Assembly: GCA_963837345.1 (NCBI GenBank)
Contig: CAWIMX010000001.1
Coordinates: 1,922,001-1,986,000, forward strand
From: CAWIMX01 sp963837345
Lineage (GTDB): Bacteria > Acidobacteriota > Vicinamibacteria > Vicinamibacterales > CAVVIG01
DNA length: 64,000 nucleotides
Reading direction: 5' to 3'
The position numbers and the translations under genes were made by a program. Under the pieces are notes generated by a model. That model was given only the letters and a program-made list of their open reading frames with translations, was not told where the DNA came from and searched no databases. Of this stretch, positions 42,516 to 52,214 are shown piece after piece. The stretch's first letter is position 1, and every line of letters begins with the position of its first letter.

Positions 42516-44819
42516 GTGCACTTCAAGTCTTTCGGTCGCAAGGTTTCCGTCCCCCGGGTCGCGGCTGCGGCGGCGATCGTCTGTGCCGTGGCTGTCGTCT
42601 TCCTGATCCGCCTGTGGTGGGGCCTGCCCGATGCGGGCGCCATCGGCCGGATCGGCGACATGGCACAGGCCACGACGGTGTACGACCGCACCGATCAGGT
42701 GGCGTTCACGCTCTACACCGAGCAGCGGATGACGGCGCCCCTCGAGAAGATCTCGCCCAATCTCGTGCATGCCGTCATCGCCGTGGAGGACCGCCGCTTC
42801 TACGAACATGGCGGGTTCGACGTGCGGCGGATCGTCGGCGCGGCCCTAGCCGACGTTCGACACATGGGCCTCGTCCAGGGGGCGAGCACGATCACGCAAC
42901 AGCTCGCGAAGCTGAGCTTTCTGACGCCTGATCGCACCTTCACCCGGAAGCTGCAAGAGGTGATGCTCGCCGAGCGCATCGAGCGGGCGTTCGCCAAGCA
43001 GGCCATCCTCGAGCTGTACCTCAACAAAGTGTTCTTCGGCGACGGCCTGTACGGAGCGGAGGCCGCGGCGCGCGGGTATTTCGACAAGCACGCCTCCGAG
43101 TTGACCGTGTCGGAGGCGGCGTTGCTGGCCGGACTGGTGAAGTCGCCGATTCGCTACGCGCCGACTCACGACCTGAAGGCTGCGCTCGCCCGCCGCGAGA
43201 TCGTGCTGCAGGCGATGCTCGACACCGGGGTCATCGACCATGCCGAGTGGGAGCGGGCCCGCACGGCCAAGGTCGTGCTGCGCGATGGGCTGGGCTCGCG
43301 CGATCCGCATGGGGAATACGCGAAGGAGGAGGTCCGGCAGGAGCTGGTCGCACGCTTCGGCACCGATCGCGTCTACGAGGACGGCCTGCGCGTCTTCACG
43401 ACCCTCGACTGGCCGATGCAGGTGGCGGCCGACGGCGCCGTGGCCGACGGCCTCGCCAACGTGGAAAAGCGTCGCGCGCAGTGGCAGGCCGGCCGACGGC
43501 GGCCGAAGCCGACGGCGGCAACCGCGGAGAGCGAGGCTCCGCTCCAGGCCGCGCTCATCGCCCTCGACCCGTCGACCGGCGAGATTCGGGCGATGGTCGG
43601 CGGTCGCGACTTCGGCGACAGCTCCTTCAACCGCGCCGTGCAGGCCCGCCGGCAGCCAGGCTCGGCGTTCAAGCCGTTCGTCTATGCGTCGGCCCTCGAG
43701 GCCGGGTTCACGCCGGCGTCGCTCATCGATCACCTCGACGCCCCGATTGCGACGCTGGAGGGCGACTGGACGCCCGACGATGGGCACGTCACCGAGACGG
43801 CGCTGACGATGCGGGAAGCGCTGCGCGTGTCGAGCAATCGCGCGGCGGTGCAGCTGCTGCAGCGCGTCGGCATTCCGCGCGCCGTGCAGTTCGCGCGCGA
43901 CATGGGCGTCGGCGACTTGCCCAGTGTGCCCTCGCTCGCGCTCGGGTCGGGCGAGGTCACGCTCGAAGACATGACGGCGGCCTATGCGGCATTCGGCAAC
44001 GGGGGCTTTCTGCCGCACCCGTCGCTCATCCGCCGCGTGGAAGACGAGAACGGCGACGTGCTGTACGAAGCGCCGGAGCCAACCCCCACGCGGGTCATCA
44101 GTCCCGAGACGTCCTTTCTCATGTCGGACATGCTGGCCGACGTCGTCAATCGCGGGACCGGGGCGGGCGTGCGGCGTCTGGGGTTCCGGCTTCCTGCGGG
44201 CGGCAAGACGGGCACGACCAACAGCGTGAACGACGCGTGGTTCGTCGGGTTCACACCCCATCTCGCCGCCGGCGTGTGGATGGGATTCGACGAGCCGCAG
44301 ACGATCCTGCCGAACTCGTTTGCTGCCGATCTGGCCGTGCCGCTGTGGACCGCGTTCATGAAAGCGGCCACGAAGGGCGACAAGGCCGACTGGGTTTCCG
44401 CGCCGCCCGACATCACGACCGCGGCGGTGTGCCGGATGTCCGGGAAGCTGGCCACCGACGGATGCCGATCCGTCGAGGTGGTGGACGCCGACGGTCACGC
44501 GATGCGCGAATCCACCGTCTACACGGAGTACTTCGTCGACGGCACCGAGCCGACCGCGTACTGCGACCTGCACCCCTCGCGTGGGTGGTTCGGCGCGTTC
44601 GCCCACCTGATTGCCGGCGCCGGCGCTCCGGCGCCGCCGACGCTCGAAAAACCCAGCCCGGCGCCCGCCGACACCGTCGCCGCCGCCGTGCCGCCCGAAA
44701 CGACCGCGCCGCCGCCGCCCCCGGAAAAGAAGAAGAAACGGGGATTCTGGTCGCGGCTCTTCGGCATCGGCAGCGACGAGGAAGGCGGCCGCAGCGACCG
44801 CGACGAAAGGACCAGGTAA
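42516..44819 (+). CDS. Class A penicillin-binding protein (PBP1A)
   Basis: 767 residues from GTG 42516, preceded by a purine-rich AGAGAGGA. A signal anchor (~residues 17-35) is followed by a GT51 glycosyltransferase domain (E-D-R-R-F-Y-E-H-G-G, G-A-S-T-I-T-Q-Q-L-A-K) and a transpeptidase domain with S-A-F-K-P-F (SxxK), V-S-S-N-R-A-A (SxN) and G-K-T-G-T-T-N (KTG). The last ~130 residues are Pro/Ala-rich then basic (E-K-K-K-K-R-G-F-W) and end in an acidic/basic stretch. It polymerises and cross-links peptidoglycan at the outer face of the inner membrane. A sigma-54 promoter for a housekeeping cell-wall enzyme is unusual. Confidence 0.93.
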   Translation: MHFKSFGRKVSVPRVAAAAAIVCAVAVVFLIRLWWGLPDAGAIGRIGDMAQATTVYDRTDQVAFTLYTEQRMTAPLEKISPNLVHAVIAVEDRRFYEHGGFDVRRIVGAALADVRHMGLVQGASTITQQLAKLSFLTPDRTFTRKLQEVMLAERIERAFAKQAILELYLNKVFFGDGLYGAEAAARGYFDKHASELTVSEAALLAGLVKSPIRYAPTHDLKAALARREIVLQAMLDTGVIDHAEWERARTAKVVLRDGLGSRDPHGEYAKEEVRQELVARFGTDRVYEDGLRVFTTLDWPMQVAADGAVADGLANVEKRRAQWQAGRRRPKPTAATAESEAPLQAALIALDPSTGEIRAMVGGRDFGDSSFNRAVQARRQPGSAFKPFVYASALEAGFTPASLIDHLDAPIATLEGDWTPDDGHVTETALTMREALRVSSNRAAVQLLQRVGIPRAVQFARDMGVGDLPSVPSLALGSGEVTLEDMTAAYAAFGNGGFLPHPSLIRRVEDENGDVLYEAPEPTPTRVISPETSFLMSDMLADVVNRGTGAGVRRLGFRLPAGGKTGTTNSVNDAWFVGFTPHLAAGVWMGFDEPQTILPNSFAADLAVPLWTAFMKAATKGDKADWVSAPPDITTAAVCRMSGKLATDGCRSVEVVDADGHAMRESTVYTEYFVDGTEPTAYCDLHPSRGWFGAFAHLIAGAGAPAPPTLEKPSPAPADTVAAAVPPETTAPPPPPEKKKKRGFWSRLFGIGSDEEGGRSDRDERTR

Positions 44820-44867
44820 GTTCGGCGGGTCGGCCAAGGGTGGTAGGATGCGTCTCGAAGTCCTGCC

Positions 44868-45911
44868 ATGCCGTTTCGAGACGTTCTCGGCCATCGGCGT
44901 GTCGTGGCGCTGCTGGCGCGCTCCGTTGCGCACCGGTCGCTGCCGCCGAGCCTGATCTTCGCAGGCCCGGAAGGGGTCGGGAAGCGCCTGGTGGCGACCG
45001 CCACCGCGCAGGCGCTCAACTGCACGGAGATCGGCGCGTTCAGCGACACGGACCAGTCCGACAGATCCGCGCCGTCCGCCGTGCCGGACGCGTGCGGCGT
45101 CTGCGCGGCCTGCCGGCGAATTGCGCGCGGCGTCCATCCGGACGTGCTCGTGGTCGCGCCGGGCGAGAGCGGCACGATCAAGATCGACCAGGTCCGCGAG
45201 GTCATCGATCGGGCGGCGTACCGTCCGTTCGAAGGCCGGCGTCGCGTCGTGATCATCGACGAGGCCGATGCGCTCGTCGTGCCCGCCCAGAGCGCCCTGC
45301 TCAAGACGCTGGAAGAGCCGCCCCCCGCATCGGTGTTCCTCTTGATCACCTCGCGTCCCGATGCGCTTCTGCCCACGGTGCGATCGCGGTGTCCGCGCCT
45401 CACGTTCCGCCCGCTGGCACCCGACGAGATCGCCCGCGCGCTCGTGGCGCAGGGACGGTCGCAGGCGGATGCGCGGGCGGTCGCGGGCACGGCCGAGGGC
45501 AGCCTGGGCCGCGCCCTGGCGATGAGCGGCGTCGATCTGGTGGCGGCGCGCGAGGTCGCGCAGCAGGTGCTGGCGCGCGCGGCGGGGCACCCGGACGCGC
45601 GGCGGCGGATCGAGGGCGCGAAGGAGCTTCTGCCGGCGACAGGGAAGGCGGGCGCCGCGGATCGGGATCAGCTGGCGTCGCGCCTGCGCGCCATGGCCTC
45701 GATCCTTCGCGACGTCGCCGCGATCGACGCGCACGCAGACGCGCGCGTGCTGGCGAACGCCGACCTGCGTCCCGCGCTCGAGCGTCTCGTGGCCACGTAC
45801 CGCGGCGAGCGGGGCGTGCGCGCCTTCGAGGCGATTGATCGCGCCCTGGTGGCTCTGGACCGCAATGCCGGCGCCAAAGTCGTGGCCGACTGGCTGGTGC
45901 TGCAGTTGTGA
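44868..45911 (+). CDS. holB: DNA polymerase III delta-prime subunit
   Basis: 347 residues. The start F-R-D-V-L-G-H-R-R-V-V-A-L-L, Walker A G-P-E-G-V-G-K-R, the zinc-binding cysteines in C-G-V-C-A-A-C-R-R, Walker B V-V-I-I-D-E-A-D and sensor-1 T-S-R-P are those of the clamp-loader delta-prime subunit. It works with delta and tau/gamma to load the sliding clamp. It overlaps ricT by 4 nt, the same order (holB then yaaT/ricT) seen in Bacillus. Confidence 0.92.
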   Translation: MPFRDVLGHRRVVALLARSVAHRSLPPSLIFAGPEGVGKRLVATATAQALNCTEIGAFSDTDQSDRSAPSAVPDACGVCAACRRIARGVHPDVLVVAPGESGTIKIDQVREVIDRAAYRPFEGRRRVVIIDEADALVVPAQSALLKTLEEPPPASVFLLITSRPDALLPTVRSRCPRLTFRPLAPDEIARALVAQGRSQADARAVAGTAEGSLGRALAMSGVDLVAAREVAQQVLARAAGHPDARRRIEGAKELLPATGKAGAADRDQLASRLRAMASILRDVAAIDAHADARVLANADLRPALERLVATYRGERGVRAFEAIDRALVALDRNAGAKVVADWLVLQL

Positions 45912-46687
45912 GCGTCCGCCAGTCGTCGTGGCTCGTCTCGGTGAAGCTGAGCGACGTCGGCCGGGCGCAGACCTTCACCGTGCCCGGAACCGAGATGCCC
46001 CGCCCGGGCGACCGCGTGGTGGTGCAGACCGACGGCGGCGCGGCCGTGGGCACCGTGGTGCGGACGGCGTCCGATATCCTCGAGCGCCGGCGGCCCGACG
46101 CCGGTTCGCCGTTCAAGGTGGTGCGGCTCGCGACGCGGTCCGACATTCTGCTGCGGCTGAAGCATCGGCAGCGCGAAAGCGACGCCGTCCGTATCGCGTC
46201 GCTCAAAATCCGCGAGCGCGGGCTGCCCATGAAGCTGGCCCGGGTCGAACAGGCGTTCGACGGGTCGCGGCTGACGTTCTTCTTCACGGCCGATGGACGC
46301 GTGGATTTCCGCGAACTGGTGCGCGAGCTGGCGGCCGAGTTCCGGATCCGGATCGAGATGCGGCAGATCGGCGTGCGGGACGAAGCCAAGCTCATCGGCG
46401 GCTACGGCACGTGCGGCCGGCCCTTGTGCTGCACGACGTTTCTCACGTCGTTCGAGCCGGTGTCGATCAAGATGGCAAAGCAGCAGGACCTGAGCCTGAA
46501 TCCGTCGAAGCTCTCCGGGCTGTGCGGGCGTCTGAAATGCTGCCTGCGCTACGAGCTTCCGAACGCGAAAGGTGTCGCGCACGGCGGCTGCGGCAGCGAA
46601 GGCGGCTGCGACAATCCGAGCGGCAGCGGCACCGGCGGGTGCGGCACCTGCGGGTCGGGCGGCTGCGGATCCTGCAAGCGGCACTGA
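45908..46687 (+). CDS. ricT: PSP1-domain protein of the RicT/YaaT family with a Cys/Gly-rich tail
   Basis: 259 residues. The PSP1 core has V-K-L-S-D-V-G-R near the start, and the conserved cysteines G-T-C-G-R-P-L-C-C-T-T-F and L-S-G-L-C-G-R-L-K-C-C-L-R-Y-E, which in Bacillus RicT coordinate iron-sulfur clusters with RicA and RicF. The last ~35 residues are an unusual run of Gly and Cys (C-G-S-E-G-G-C, C-G-T-C-G-S-G-G-C) that could bind metal. In Bacillus the complex affects mRNA maturation and development; the role here is inferred. It is coupled by a 4-nt overlap to holB. Confidence 0.9.
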   Translation: MSVRQSSWLVSVKLSDVGRAQTFTVPGTEMPRPGDRVVVQTDGGAAVGTVVRTASDILERRRPDAGSPFKVVRLATRSDILLRLKHRQRESDAVRIASLKIRERGLPMKLARVEQAFDGSRLTFFFTADGRVDFRELVRELAAEFRIRIEMRQIGVRDEAKLIGGYGTCGRPLCCTTFLTSFEPVSIKMAKQQDLSLNPSKLSGLCGRLKCCLRYELPNAKGVAHGGCGSEGGCDNPSGSGTGGCGTCGSGGCGSCKRH

Positions 46688-46707
46688 CGACGCGCGCCTC
46701 GGCCACG

Positions 46708-47580
46708 ATGAAACCTCGCGTCGCAATCACCGTCGGCGATCCATCCGGTATCGGCCCCGAGGTTGCCGCCCGCGCAGCCGACGACCCGACCGTTCGCGCC
46801 GTCTGCGATCCGATCCTTTACGCGCCGGCCGACGCGCCGTTCGCAGCCGGCGTGCTGAGCGGACCGGCCGGGCGCGCGGCCTACGACGTGATCGTGCGGG
46901 CCGTCGGCGATGCCCGGCGGGGCGCCGTCGACGCCATGGCGACCGCCCCGGTCAACAAGGAGGCGTTCGCGCTGGCCGGCCTGCCGTGGCGGGGGCATAC
47001 CGATCTGCTCGCGCATCTGACCGACAGCCCGCACGTCGCAATGATGTTCGACTCCGACGCCCTCCGCGTCGTGCTGGCCACCGTTCACATACCGCTGGCC
47101 GACGTGCCGCGCGCGATCACGCGCCCGTCGCTCGAAGCGACCATCGCGCTCACTGCCGACGCCCTGCCGCGGTTCGGGGTGGCTCGACCGCGGATTGCCG
47201 TTGCCGCCCTCAATCCGCATGCGGGCGAGCACGGGCTCTTCGGCGACGAGGAATCGACCGTGATCGAACCCGCCATTCAGACGTGCCGCGGGCGCGGCAT
47301 CGACGTGTCGGGACCGTTTCCGGGCGACACCATCTTCCACCGTGCCCACCGTGGAGAATTCGACGCCGTCGTCGCCTGCTATCACGACCAGGGGCTCATC
47401 CCGGTCAAGCTGCTCGCCTTCGGCCGGGCCGTCAACGTGACGCTCGGGCTGCCGATCATCCGGACGTCGGTCGACCACGGGACGGCGTTCGACATTGCCG
47501 GCAAGGGCGTCGCCGATCCGCGCAGTATGATCGCGGCAGTGCGCCTGGCCGCCCGGCTCGCCGGAGCGAGAACGGGATAA
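46708..47580 (+). CDS. pdxA: 4-hydroxythreonine-4-phosphate dehydrogenase
   Basis: 290 residues from ATG 46708. Motifs: I-T-V-G-D-P-S-G-I-G-P-E-V at the start, T-A-P-V-N-K-E, G-H-T-D-L-L-A, A-A-L-N-P-H-A-G-E, Y-H-D-Q-G-L-I-P-V-K and R-T-S-V-D-H-G-T-A-F, covering the His and Asp metal ligands. It oxidises 4-phosphohydroxy-threonine in pyridoxal-phosphate synthesis. It is somewhat shorter than E. coli PdxA (~330) because a segment near residues 35-55 is reduced. PLP is needed by the aminotransferase downstream, though that link is only contextual. Confidence 0.93.
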   Translation: MKPRVAITVGDPSGIGPEVAARAADDPTVRAVCDPILYAPADAPFAAGVLSGPAGRAAYDVIVRAVGDARRGAVDAMATAPVNKEAFALAGLPWRGHTDLLAHLTDSPHVAMMFDSDALRVVLATVHIPLADVPRAITRPSLEATIALTADALPRFGVARPRIAVAALNPHAGEHGLFGDEESTVIEPAIQTCRGRGIDVSGPFPGDTIFHRAHRGEFDAVVACYHDQGLIPVKLLAFGRAVNVTLGLPIIRTSVDHGTAFDIAGKGVADPRSMIAAVRLAARLAGARTG

Positions 47581-47689
47581 GCGAGACGACAGCGCCTGCG
47601 GCCATGCCGAGGCGAGGACCTGGAGATCCGAGCCGACGGCATCGGCGTCAGTTCGCGTTCCGGGGGTGAGGCCCCGGCGCCCTAAGAAC

Positions 47690-48169
47690 ATGCCCAAGCC
47701 ACCGACCGAACGCGAGCGAGCGCAGTCGACGATCGCCGAGAACCGCAAAGCGCACCACGACTATCACCTGCTCGAGACGTTCGAGGCCGGGGTCGCGCTG
47801 CTCGGCACGGAAGTCAAGGCGATCCGCGAGGGCCGTGTGAATCTGCGCGACAGCTTCGCCCGGGTCGAGGACGGCGAAGTGTTTCTCTACAACGTCAACA
47901 TCAGCGCCTACAGCCATCGCGGGTATGCGGACCACGAGCCGCTGCGCCGCCGCAAGCTTCTGCTGCACCGCCAGGAAATCCGGAAGCTGATCGGCAAGAC
48001 GGTCGAGAAGGGCATGACGCTCGTGCCCGTGCGGCTCTATTTCAAGAACGGGCGGGTGAAAGTGGCCGTGAGCCTCGCCAGGGGCAAGAAGGAATACGAC
48101 AAGCGCGAGACCGTGAGGCGGCGCGAGGCCGACCGCGAAACGCGCGCGGCCATCAAGGCGCGGCGATAG
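47690..48169 (+). CDS. smpB: SsrA-binding protein SmpB
   Basis: 159 residues from ATG 47690 (GTG 47666 in frame gives an extra eight basic residues). The family pattern is clear: I-A-E-N-R-K-A-H-H-D-Y-H-L-L-E-T-F-E-A-G, L-L-G-T-E-V-K-A-I-R-E-G, and the C-terminal tail G-K-K-E-Y-D-K-R that enters the ribosomal A site. It binds tmRNA for trans-translation. No tmRNA gene is recognised in this window. Confidence 0.96.
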   Translation: MPKPPTERERAQSTIAENRKAHHDYHLLETFEAGVALLGTEVKAIREGRVNLRDSFARVEDGEVFLYNVNISAYSHRGYADHEPLRRRKLLLHRQEIRKLIGKTVEKGMTLVPVRLYFKNGRVKVAVSLARGKKEYDKRETVRRREADRETRAAIKARR

Positions 48170-48183
48170 GCCCAACCGGTACA

Positions 48184-49347
48184 ATGGCGCCTCGTATGAC
48201 GGTCCCCCTTCTCGACCTCGACCCGCAGTATCGGCCGCTCCGCGACGACATTCTCGCGGCGCTCACGCGCGTGGCCGACAGTCAGCGCTACATCATGGGG
48301 CCCGAAGTCGCCGCGCTCGAGCGCGAGCTCTCGGCGCTGCTCGACGCGCGGCACGCCGTGGCCGTGTCGTCGGGCACCGACGCCGTGCTGCTGGCGCTGA
48401 TGGCCGTCGGCGTCGGGCCGGGCGACGAAGTCGTCACGACGACGTATTCTTTTTTCGCCACCGCCGGCGCCATCGTGCGGCTCGGCGCGCGACCCGTGCT
48501 GGTGGACATCGATCCCGAGACGTTCAACATCGACCCGGCCGCCGCCGCGGCCGCCGTCACGGCGCGCACCCGGGCGATTCTTCCGGTTCACCTGTTCGGC
48601 CTGAGCGCCAATCTCGCGCCGCTCCTCGCAACGGCCGAGCGCGCCGGCATTCCCGTCATCGAGGACGCCGCCCAGGCCATCGGCGCGACCTACCTCGCGC
48701 GCCAGGTCGGCGGGATCGGCGCCTGCGGCTGCTTCTCCTTCTTTCCCAGCAAGAACCTGGGCGCATTCGGCGACGCCGGCCTCGTCGTGTCGCCTGACGA
48801 CGCGCTCGCCGATCGGATGCGGCTGTTGCGGACGCACGGCATGAAGCCCAAGTACGTTCACCACGCGGTGGGCGGCAATTTCCGCATGGACGAAATTCAG
48901 GCGGCCGTGCTGCGGGTCAAGGCGCCGCACCTGCAGGCCTGGACCGAGCGACGTCGCGCGAACGCCGCCCGCTACCGCGCGCTGTTCCACGACGCCGGAC
49001 TGGACGGCCGTGTCGTCCTCCCCGTCGAGCCGCCGGGCCGCCGTCACATCTACAACCAGTTCGTCATCCGGGTCGCCGATCGCGACGGGCTGAGGGCGCA
49101 CCTCGACGCGCGTGGAATCGGCTCGGAGATCTACTACCCGATTCCCTTTCACCTGCAGCCCTGCTTCGGCTTTCTCGGCGATGCCCCGGGGGCGTTTCCC
49201 CACGCGGAACGTGCGGCGAAGGAGAGCCTGGCCATTCCCATCTACGGCGAGCTGACGGCCGAGCAGCAGGAGACGGTCGTCGCGGCAATCGCCGGATTCA
49301 TGGCGACCACGCGCGGGACCGGGATCCCGCGCGCGGCGGATCGATGA
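48184..49347 (+). CDS. DegT/DnrJ/EryC1-family PLP-dependent sugar aminotransferase (WbpE-like)
   Basis: 387 residues from ATG 48184 (ATG 48196, giving M-T-V-P-L-L-D-L, is equally likely). Features: the PLP-binding S-S-G-T-D-A, the Asp in V-I-E-D-A-A-Q-A-I-G, and the catalytic Lys in F-F-P-S-K-N-L-G-A-F-G-D. It converts a keto-sugar nucleotide to the amino-sugar using glutamate. With the WbpA-, WlbA- and 2-epimerase-like genes downstream, it would be the third step of a UDP-2,3-diacetamido-hexuronate pathway. It is coupled by a 4-nt overlap to the RmlD-like gene. Confidence 0.88.
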   Translation: MAPRMTVPLLDLDPQYRPLRDDILAALTRVADSQRYIMGPEVAALERELSALLDARHAVAVSSGTDAVLLALMAVGVGPGDEVVTTTYSFFATAGAIVRLGARPVLVDIDPETFNIDPAAAAAAVTARTRAILPVHLFGLSANLAPLLATAERAGIPVIEDAAQAIGATYLARQVGGIGACGCFSFFPSKNLGAFGDAGLVVSPDDALADRMRLLRTHGMKPKYVHHAVGGNFRMDEIQAAVLRVKAPHLQAWTERRRANAARYRALFHDAGLDGRVVLPVEPPGRRHIYNQFVIRVADRDGLRAHLDARGIGSEIYYPIPFHLQPCFGFLGDAPGAFPHAERAAKESLAIPIYGELTAEQQETVVAAIAGFMATTRGTGIPRAADR

Positions 49348-50222
49348 GAATCGCCATTTTCGGGGCACAGGGCCAGCTGGGCGCGGCGCTCGTCCACGAA
49401 CTGCGTCAGGGGCACGACGTGCACCCGCTCGGCCACGCCGATCTGGAGCTGACCGACGACGACGCGGTGGACGCTGTGGTGCGGCAGCTAGCGCCCGACG
49501 CGTTGATCAACGCCGCCGCCTACAACGACGTCGACGGAGCGGAGGACCATCCGGTCGAGGCGCTGAATACCAATGCCTTCGCCGTCCGCGCCCTCGCGCG
49601 GGCGGCGGGCGCCGTGCACGCCTTGTTCGTGCACTACAGCACCGACTTCGTCTTCGACGGGACCGCGACCCGGCCGTACACGGAGTCCGATCGTCCCAAC
49701 CCGCAGGGCGTGTATGCGGCATCGAAGCTCCTGGGCGAATGGTTCGCCGAGGATGCGCCGTCGGCCTATGTCCTGCGTGTCGAGAGCCTGTTCGGCCGGG
49801 CGGCCGGGGCGCGCCCGGCGCGCGGGAGCGTGGCGACGATTCTCGCCGCGATGAAGGCCGGTCGCGACGTGCGCGTGTTCGAGGATCGAACCGTCTCGCC
49901 GACGTACGTCGTCGACGCCGCGGCGGCAACCCGCCGGATCCTCGAAGCAAAGTCGCCGCCGGGGCTGTACCACATCGTGAATTCCGGCAGCTGCACGTGG
50001 CGGGAATTCGCAGGCGAGATGGCTCGGCTCCTGGATCTCGACGCGCGCCTCGTGCCGATCCGTCTGGAGGACGTGCAGTTCCGCGCGAGGCGGCCGAGGT
50101 ACTGCGCGCTGTCGAACGACAAGCTGGCGTCCCTTGGCATCGCCATGCCCGACTGGCGCGATGCGCTGGTCGCGTTCCTTCGCGCCGGCGCCGGAGACGG
50201 CGGAGGCCGGAAGGATTGTTGA
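49344..50222 (+). CDS. dTDP-4-dehydrorhamnose reductase (RmlD)-family protein
   Basis: 292 residues. Rossmann start I-A-I-F-G-A-Q-G-Q-L-G, I-N-A-A-A-Y-N-D-V-D, S-T-D-F-V-F-D-G and the active-site Y-x3-K in G-V-Y-A-A-S-K mark an RmlD-like NAD(P)H reductase of nucleotide sugars. The usual partners RmlA, B, C are absent from the window, so the product may not be dTDP-rhamnose; a related deoxysugar reductase is possible. It overlaps the aminotransferase by 4 nt and the ligase by 4 nt (TTGA). Confidence 0.82.
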   Translation: MRIAIFGAQGQLGAALVHELRQGHDVHPLGHADLELTDDDAVDAVVRQLAPDALINAAAYNDVDGAEDHPVEALNTNAFAVRALARAAGAVHALFVHYSTDFVFDGTATRPYTESDRPNPQGVYAASKLLGEWFAEDAPSAYVLRVESLFGRAAGARPARGSVATILAAMKAGRDVRVFEDRTVSPTYVVDAAAATRRILEAKSPPGLYHIVNSGSCTWREFAGEMARLLDLDARLVPIRLEDVQFRARRPRYCALSNDKLASLGIAMPDWRDALVAFLRAGAGDGGGRKDC

Positions 50223-52199
50223 AGGGATCGGCGGCGCTCGAGCGGACGACCAAACGGCTGGTGGTGGTCTGGGCGTGCTTCGCGGCGGCGGCCGAGATTT
50301 GGGCCATGTCGGCAGGATGGCCGGCGCTGGTCCCCTGGTCGGCCGGCGCATTCGCCGTGACCGCCGTGCTCGCGATCGCGGGACGGCCGGCGGTCAGTCT
50401 GGTGCTCCTCTTCACCTACGTGTACCCGGTGCTCGTCTACCTCCTGAGCGGCCGGGGAGAAGCCCAGTTCGGCGTGCTGTGGATGGCCGCGCTGCTCGGC
50501 GGGATCGTTCCGGACGCGCTGCGCAGCCCATGGCACGCCTCGCGGCGGTGGAGAGTGCCGCTCGTCGCCTGGGCGCTCGTCATCATCGCCGGCGCCACAA
50601 TCGTGGCGTGCCGCGAAGTCGACTTCACGTGGGCGCTGCTCCGTGTACGGGACGTCTCGAACTCGAGCATCGGCGGCTGGCCGACGTTCATCGTGGCCTG
50701 GACCACGTACGTCGCACTGGTGCTCCTCGTCGGTATCCTCTGGTTCGACTGGCTGAGCGGCCTGCCACAGGGCGCGTTCCGACGCCTCGTCGTCGCGCCC
50801 CTGCTCGTGAGCTTTGGGATGTCGGCGGCGATGTCCTTGTATCAGCTCTTCGTCGACGTGACGTTTCTGAATCCGACGCTCTATGGAGGTCTGGGTCGCG
50901 CCACGGGAGGCGCGCTCGACGCCAACGTCGCCGGGACGGTGGCGGCGCTCTGGATTGCGGGGATCATGCTGTTCGCACACGATCTGCCGCAACGTCGGGC
51001 GGTCGGGGCGACCGCGGGCGTGACCGCCGCCTGGCTCGTCGTGTGGGGATCGGGGTCGCGCACCGCGTTCGCCGCCGCCGCGATTGTGACGGCCGTCGGG
51101 CTGTCGACGGTCTGCGCAACGTGGTATCGAGAGGGCGCGCTCGCCCGCCGGTGGTCGCGCCTGGCTGCGGTCTCGGCGCTTCTCCTCGCCGCGCTGTTCC
51201 TCGCGAATCGGGTCCCGGGCATCGTCGGGCCGGCCCGGCGCGTCGCCAGCACTGTCCCGTCGTGGTCGGGCGACTCCGTGCGCGCGTTCGCCGCCGAAAT
51301 GTGGAACCGGAACACCTACGGATCCACGTCGACAGCGATGATCGAGGAGTACCCGCTGTTCGGCGTGGGCGTCGGCTCGATGTACGTCATGTTTCCCGAT
51401 TTCGCGCAGATGCTCGCATCCCCGGTCGTGCCGGCCGACAACGCGCAGAACTGGTACCGGCACCAGCTCGCGGAGTTCGGACTCACGGGCAGCCTGCCCT
51501 GGATGGCGTGGCTCCTGGTGTTTGCCGCGTTCGTCCTCCGGCATCCGGCCTCCTCCCGGCTCGTGACGTCGGTGGGGCGGGCTGCGCTGATCGCGTTCGC
51601 CGTCGTGTCCTTCGTCGGCATGCCGGCGCAGGATTCTGAGCGTGACGTTGACCTTCTGGACCGTCGCGTTCTGGTACGTCGTGTCGACCGGCGCTCCGGA
51701 ACCGGATCGGTCCGCCGGCGCCTGGCGCTGGGGCGCCGCTGTCCTCGTCGTCGCCGTCTTCAGCGTCGGCAGCGCGCGGCTCGCGGCCGGCAGCCTCCGC
51801 GTGCCGGTCCGGGCGCAACGCGTCGGCTGGCCGTACGCGTACGGCCTGTATCCGCCCGAACGCGACGACGCTGGCCGCGAATTCCGGTGGACGACGCGCC
51901 ACGCCGTCGCCGTGGTCGATGTCGAAGGCCCGTGGATCGACGTGCGCGTCTCGGTGAACCATCCCAATCTGGCGGCGCATCCGGTCCACGCCAGGGTGTG
52001 GTGCGACGGTTCCCTCCTCGTCGACGCCGTCCTGACCGACGGCGAGCCGGTCGTCCGGGGCGTCGGTCTTCCGGAGTCCGAGAAGCGGGTGCTGATCGAG
52101 GCTTCGGCCAGTCGTACGGCGAGGCCCGACGGTATGGCTGACGATCGAGAGCTGGGACTCATGCTCGGCTGGACGTTCACCGACGGCCCGGCGCGCTGA
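50219..52199 (+). pseudogene. O-antigen ligase/polymerase-family membrane protein, interrupted by a one-base frameshift
   Basis: The first frame begins at TTG 50219, which overlaps the stop of the RmlD-like gene (TTGA), and carries about twelve hydrophobic segments plus the catalytic-loop pattern P-L-F-G-V-G-V-G-S-M and H-Q-L-A-E-F-G-L-T-G. It breaks at 51634-51635; deleting one T (GGATTCTG to GGATCTG) continues as A-Q-D-L-S-V-T-L-T-F-W, another membrane segment and then an ~150-residue extracytoplasmic beta-rich domain to the stop at 52199. The restored length is about 659 residues, unusually long for this family because of that domain. TTG as start is tentative. A consensus error is as likely as a true mutation. 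Confidence 0.75.
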
Positions 52200-52214
52200 C
52201 GCGATGGCGGCGCG

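Noticed and set aside
42846..45734. 962-codon minus-strand frame opposite PBP1A and holB
   Set aside because: Antisense shadow of two well-recognised housekeeping genes.
47590..47689. tmRNA next to smpB
   Set aside because: No tRNA-Ala-like ends or tag reading frame could be seen in the 110-nt gap.
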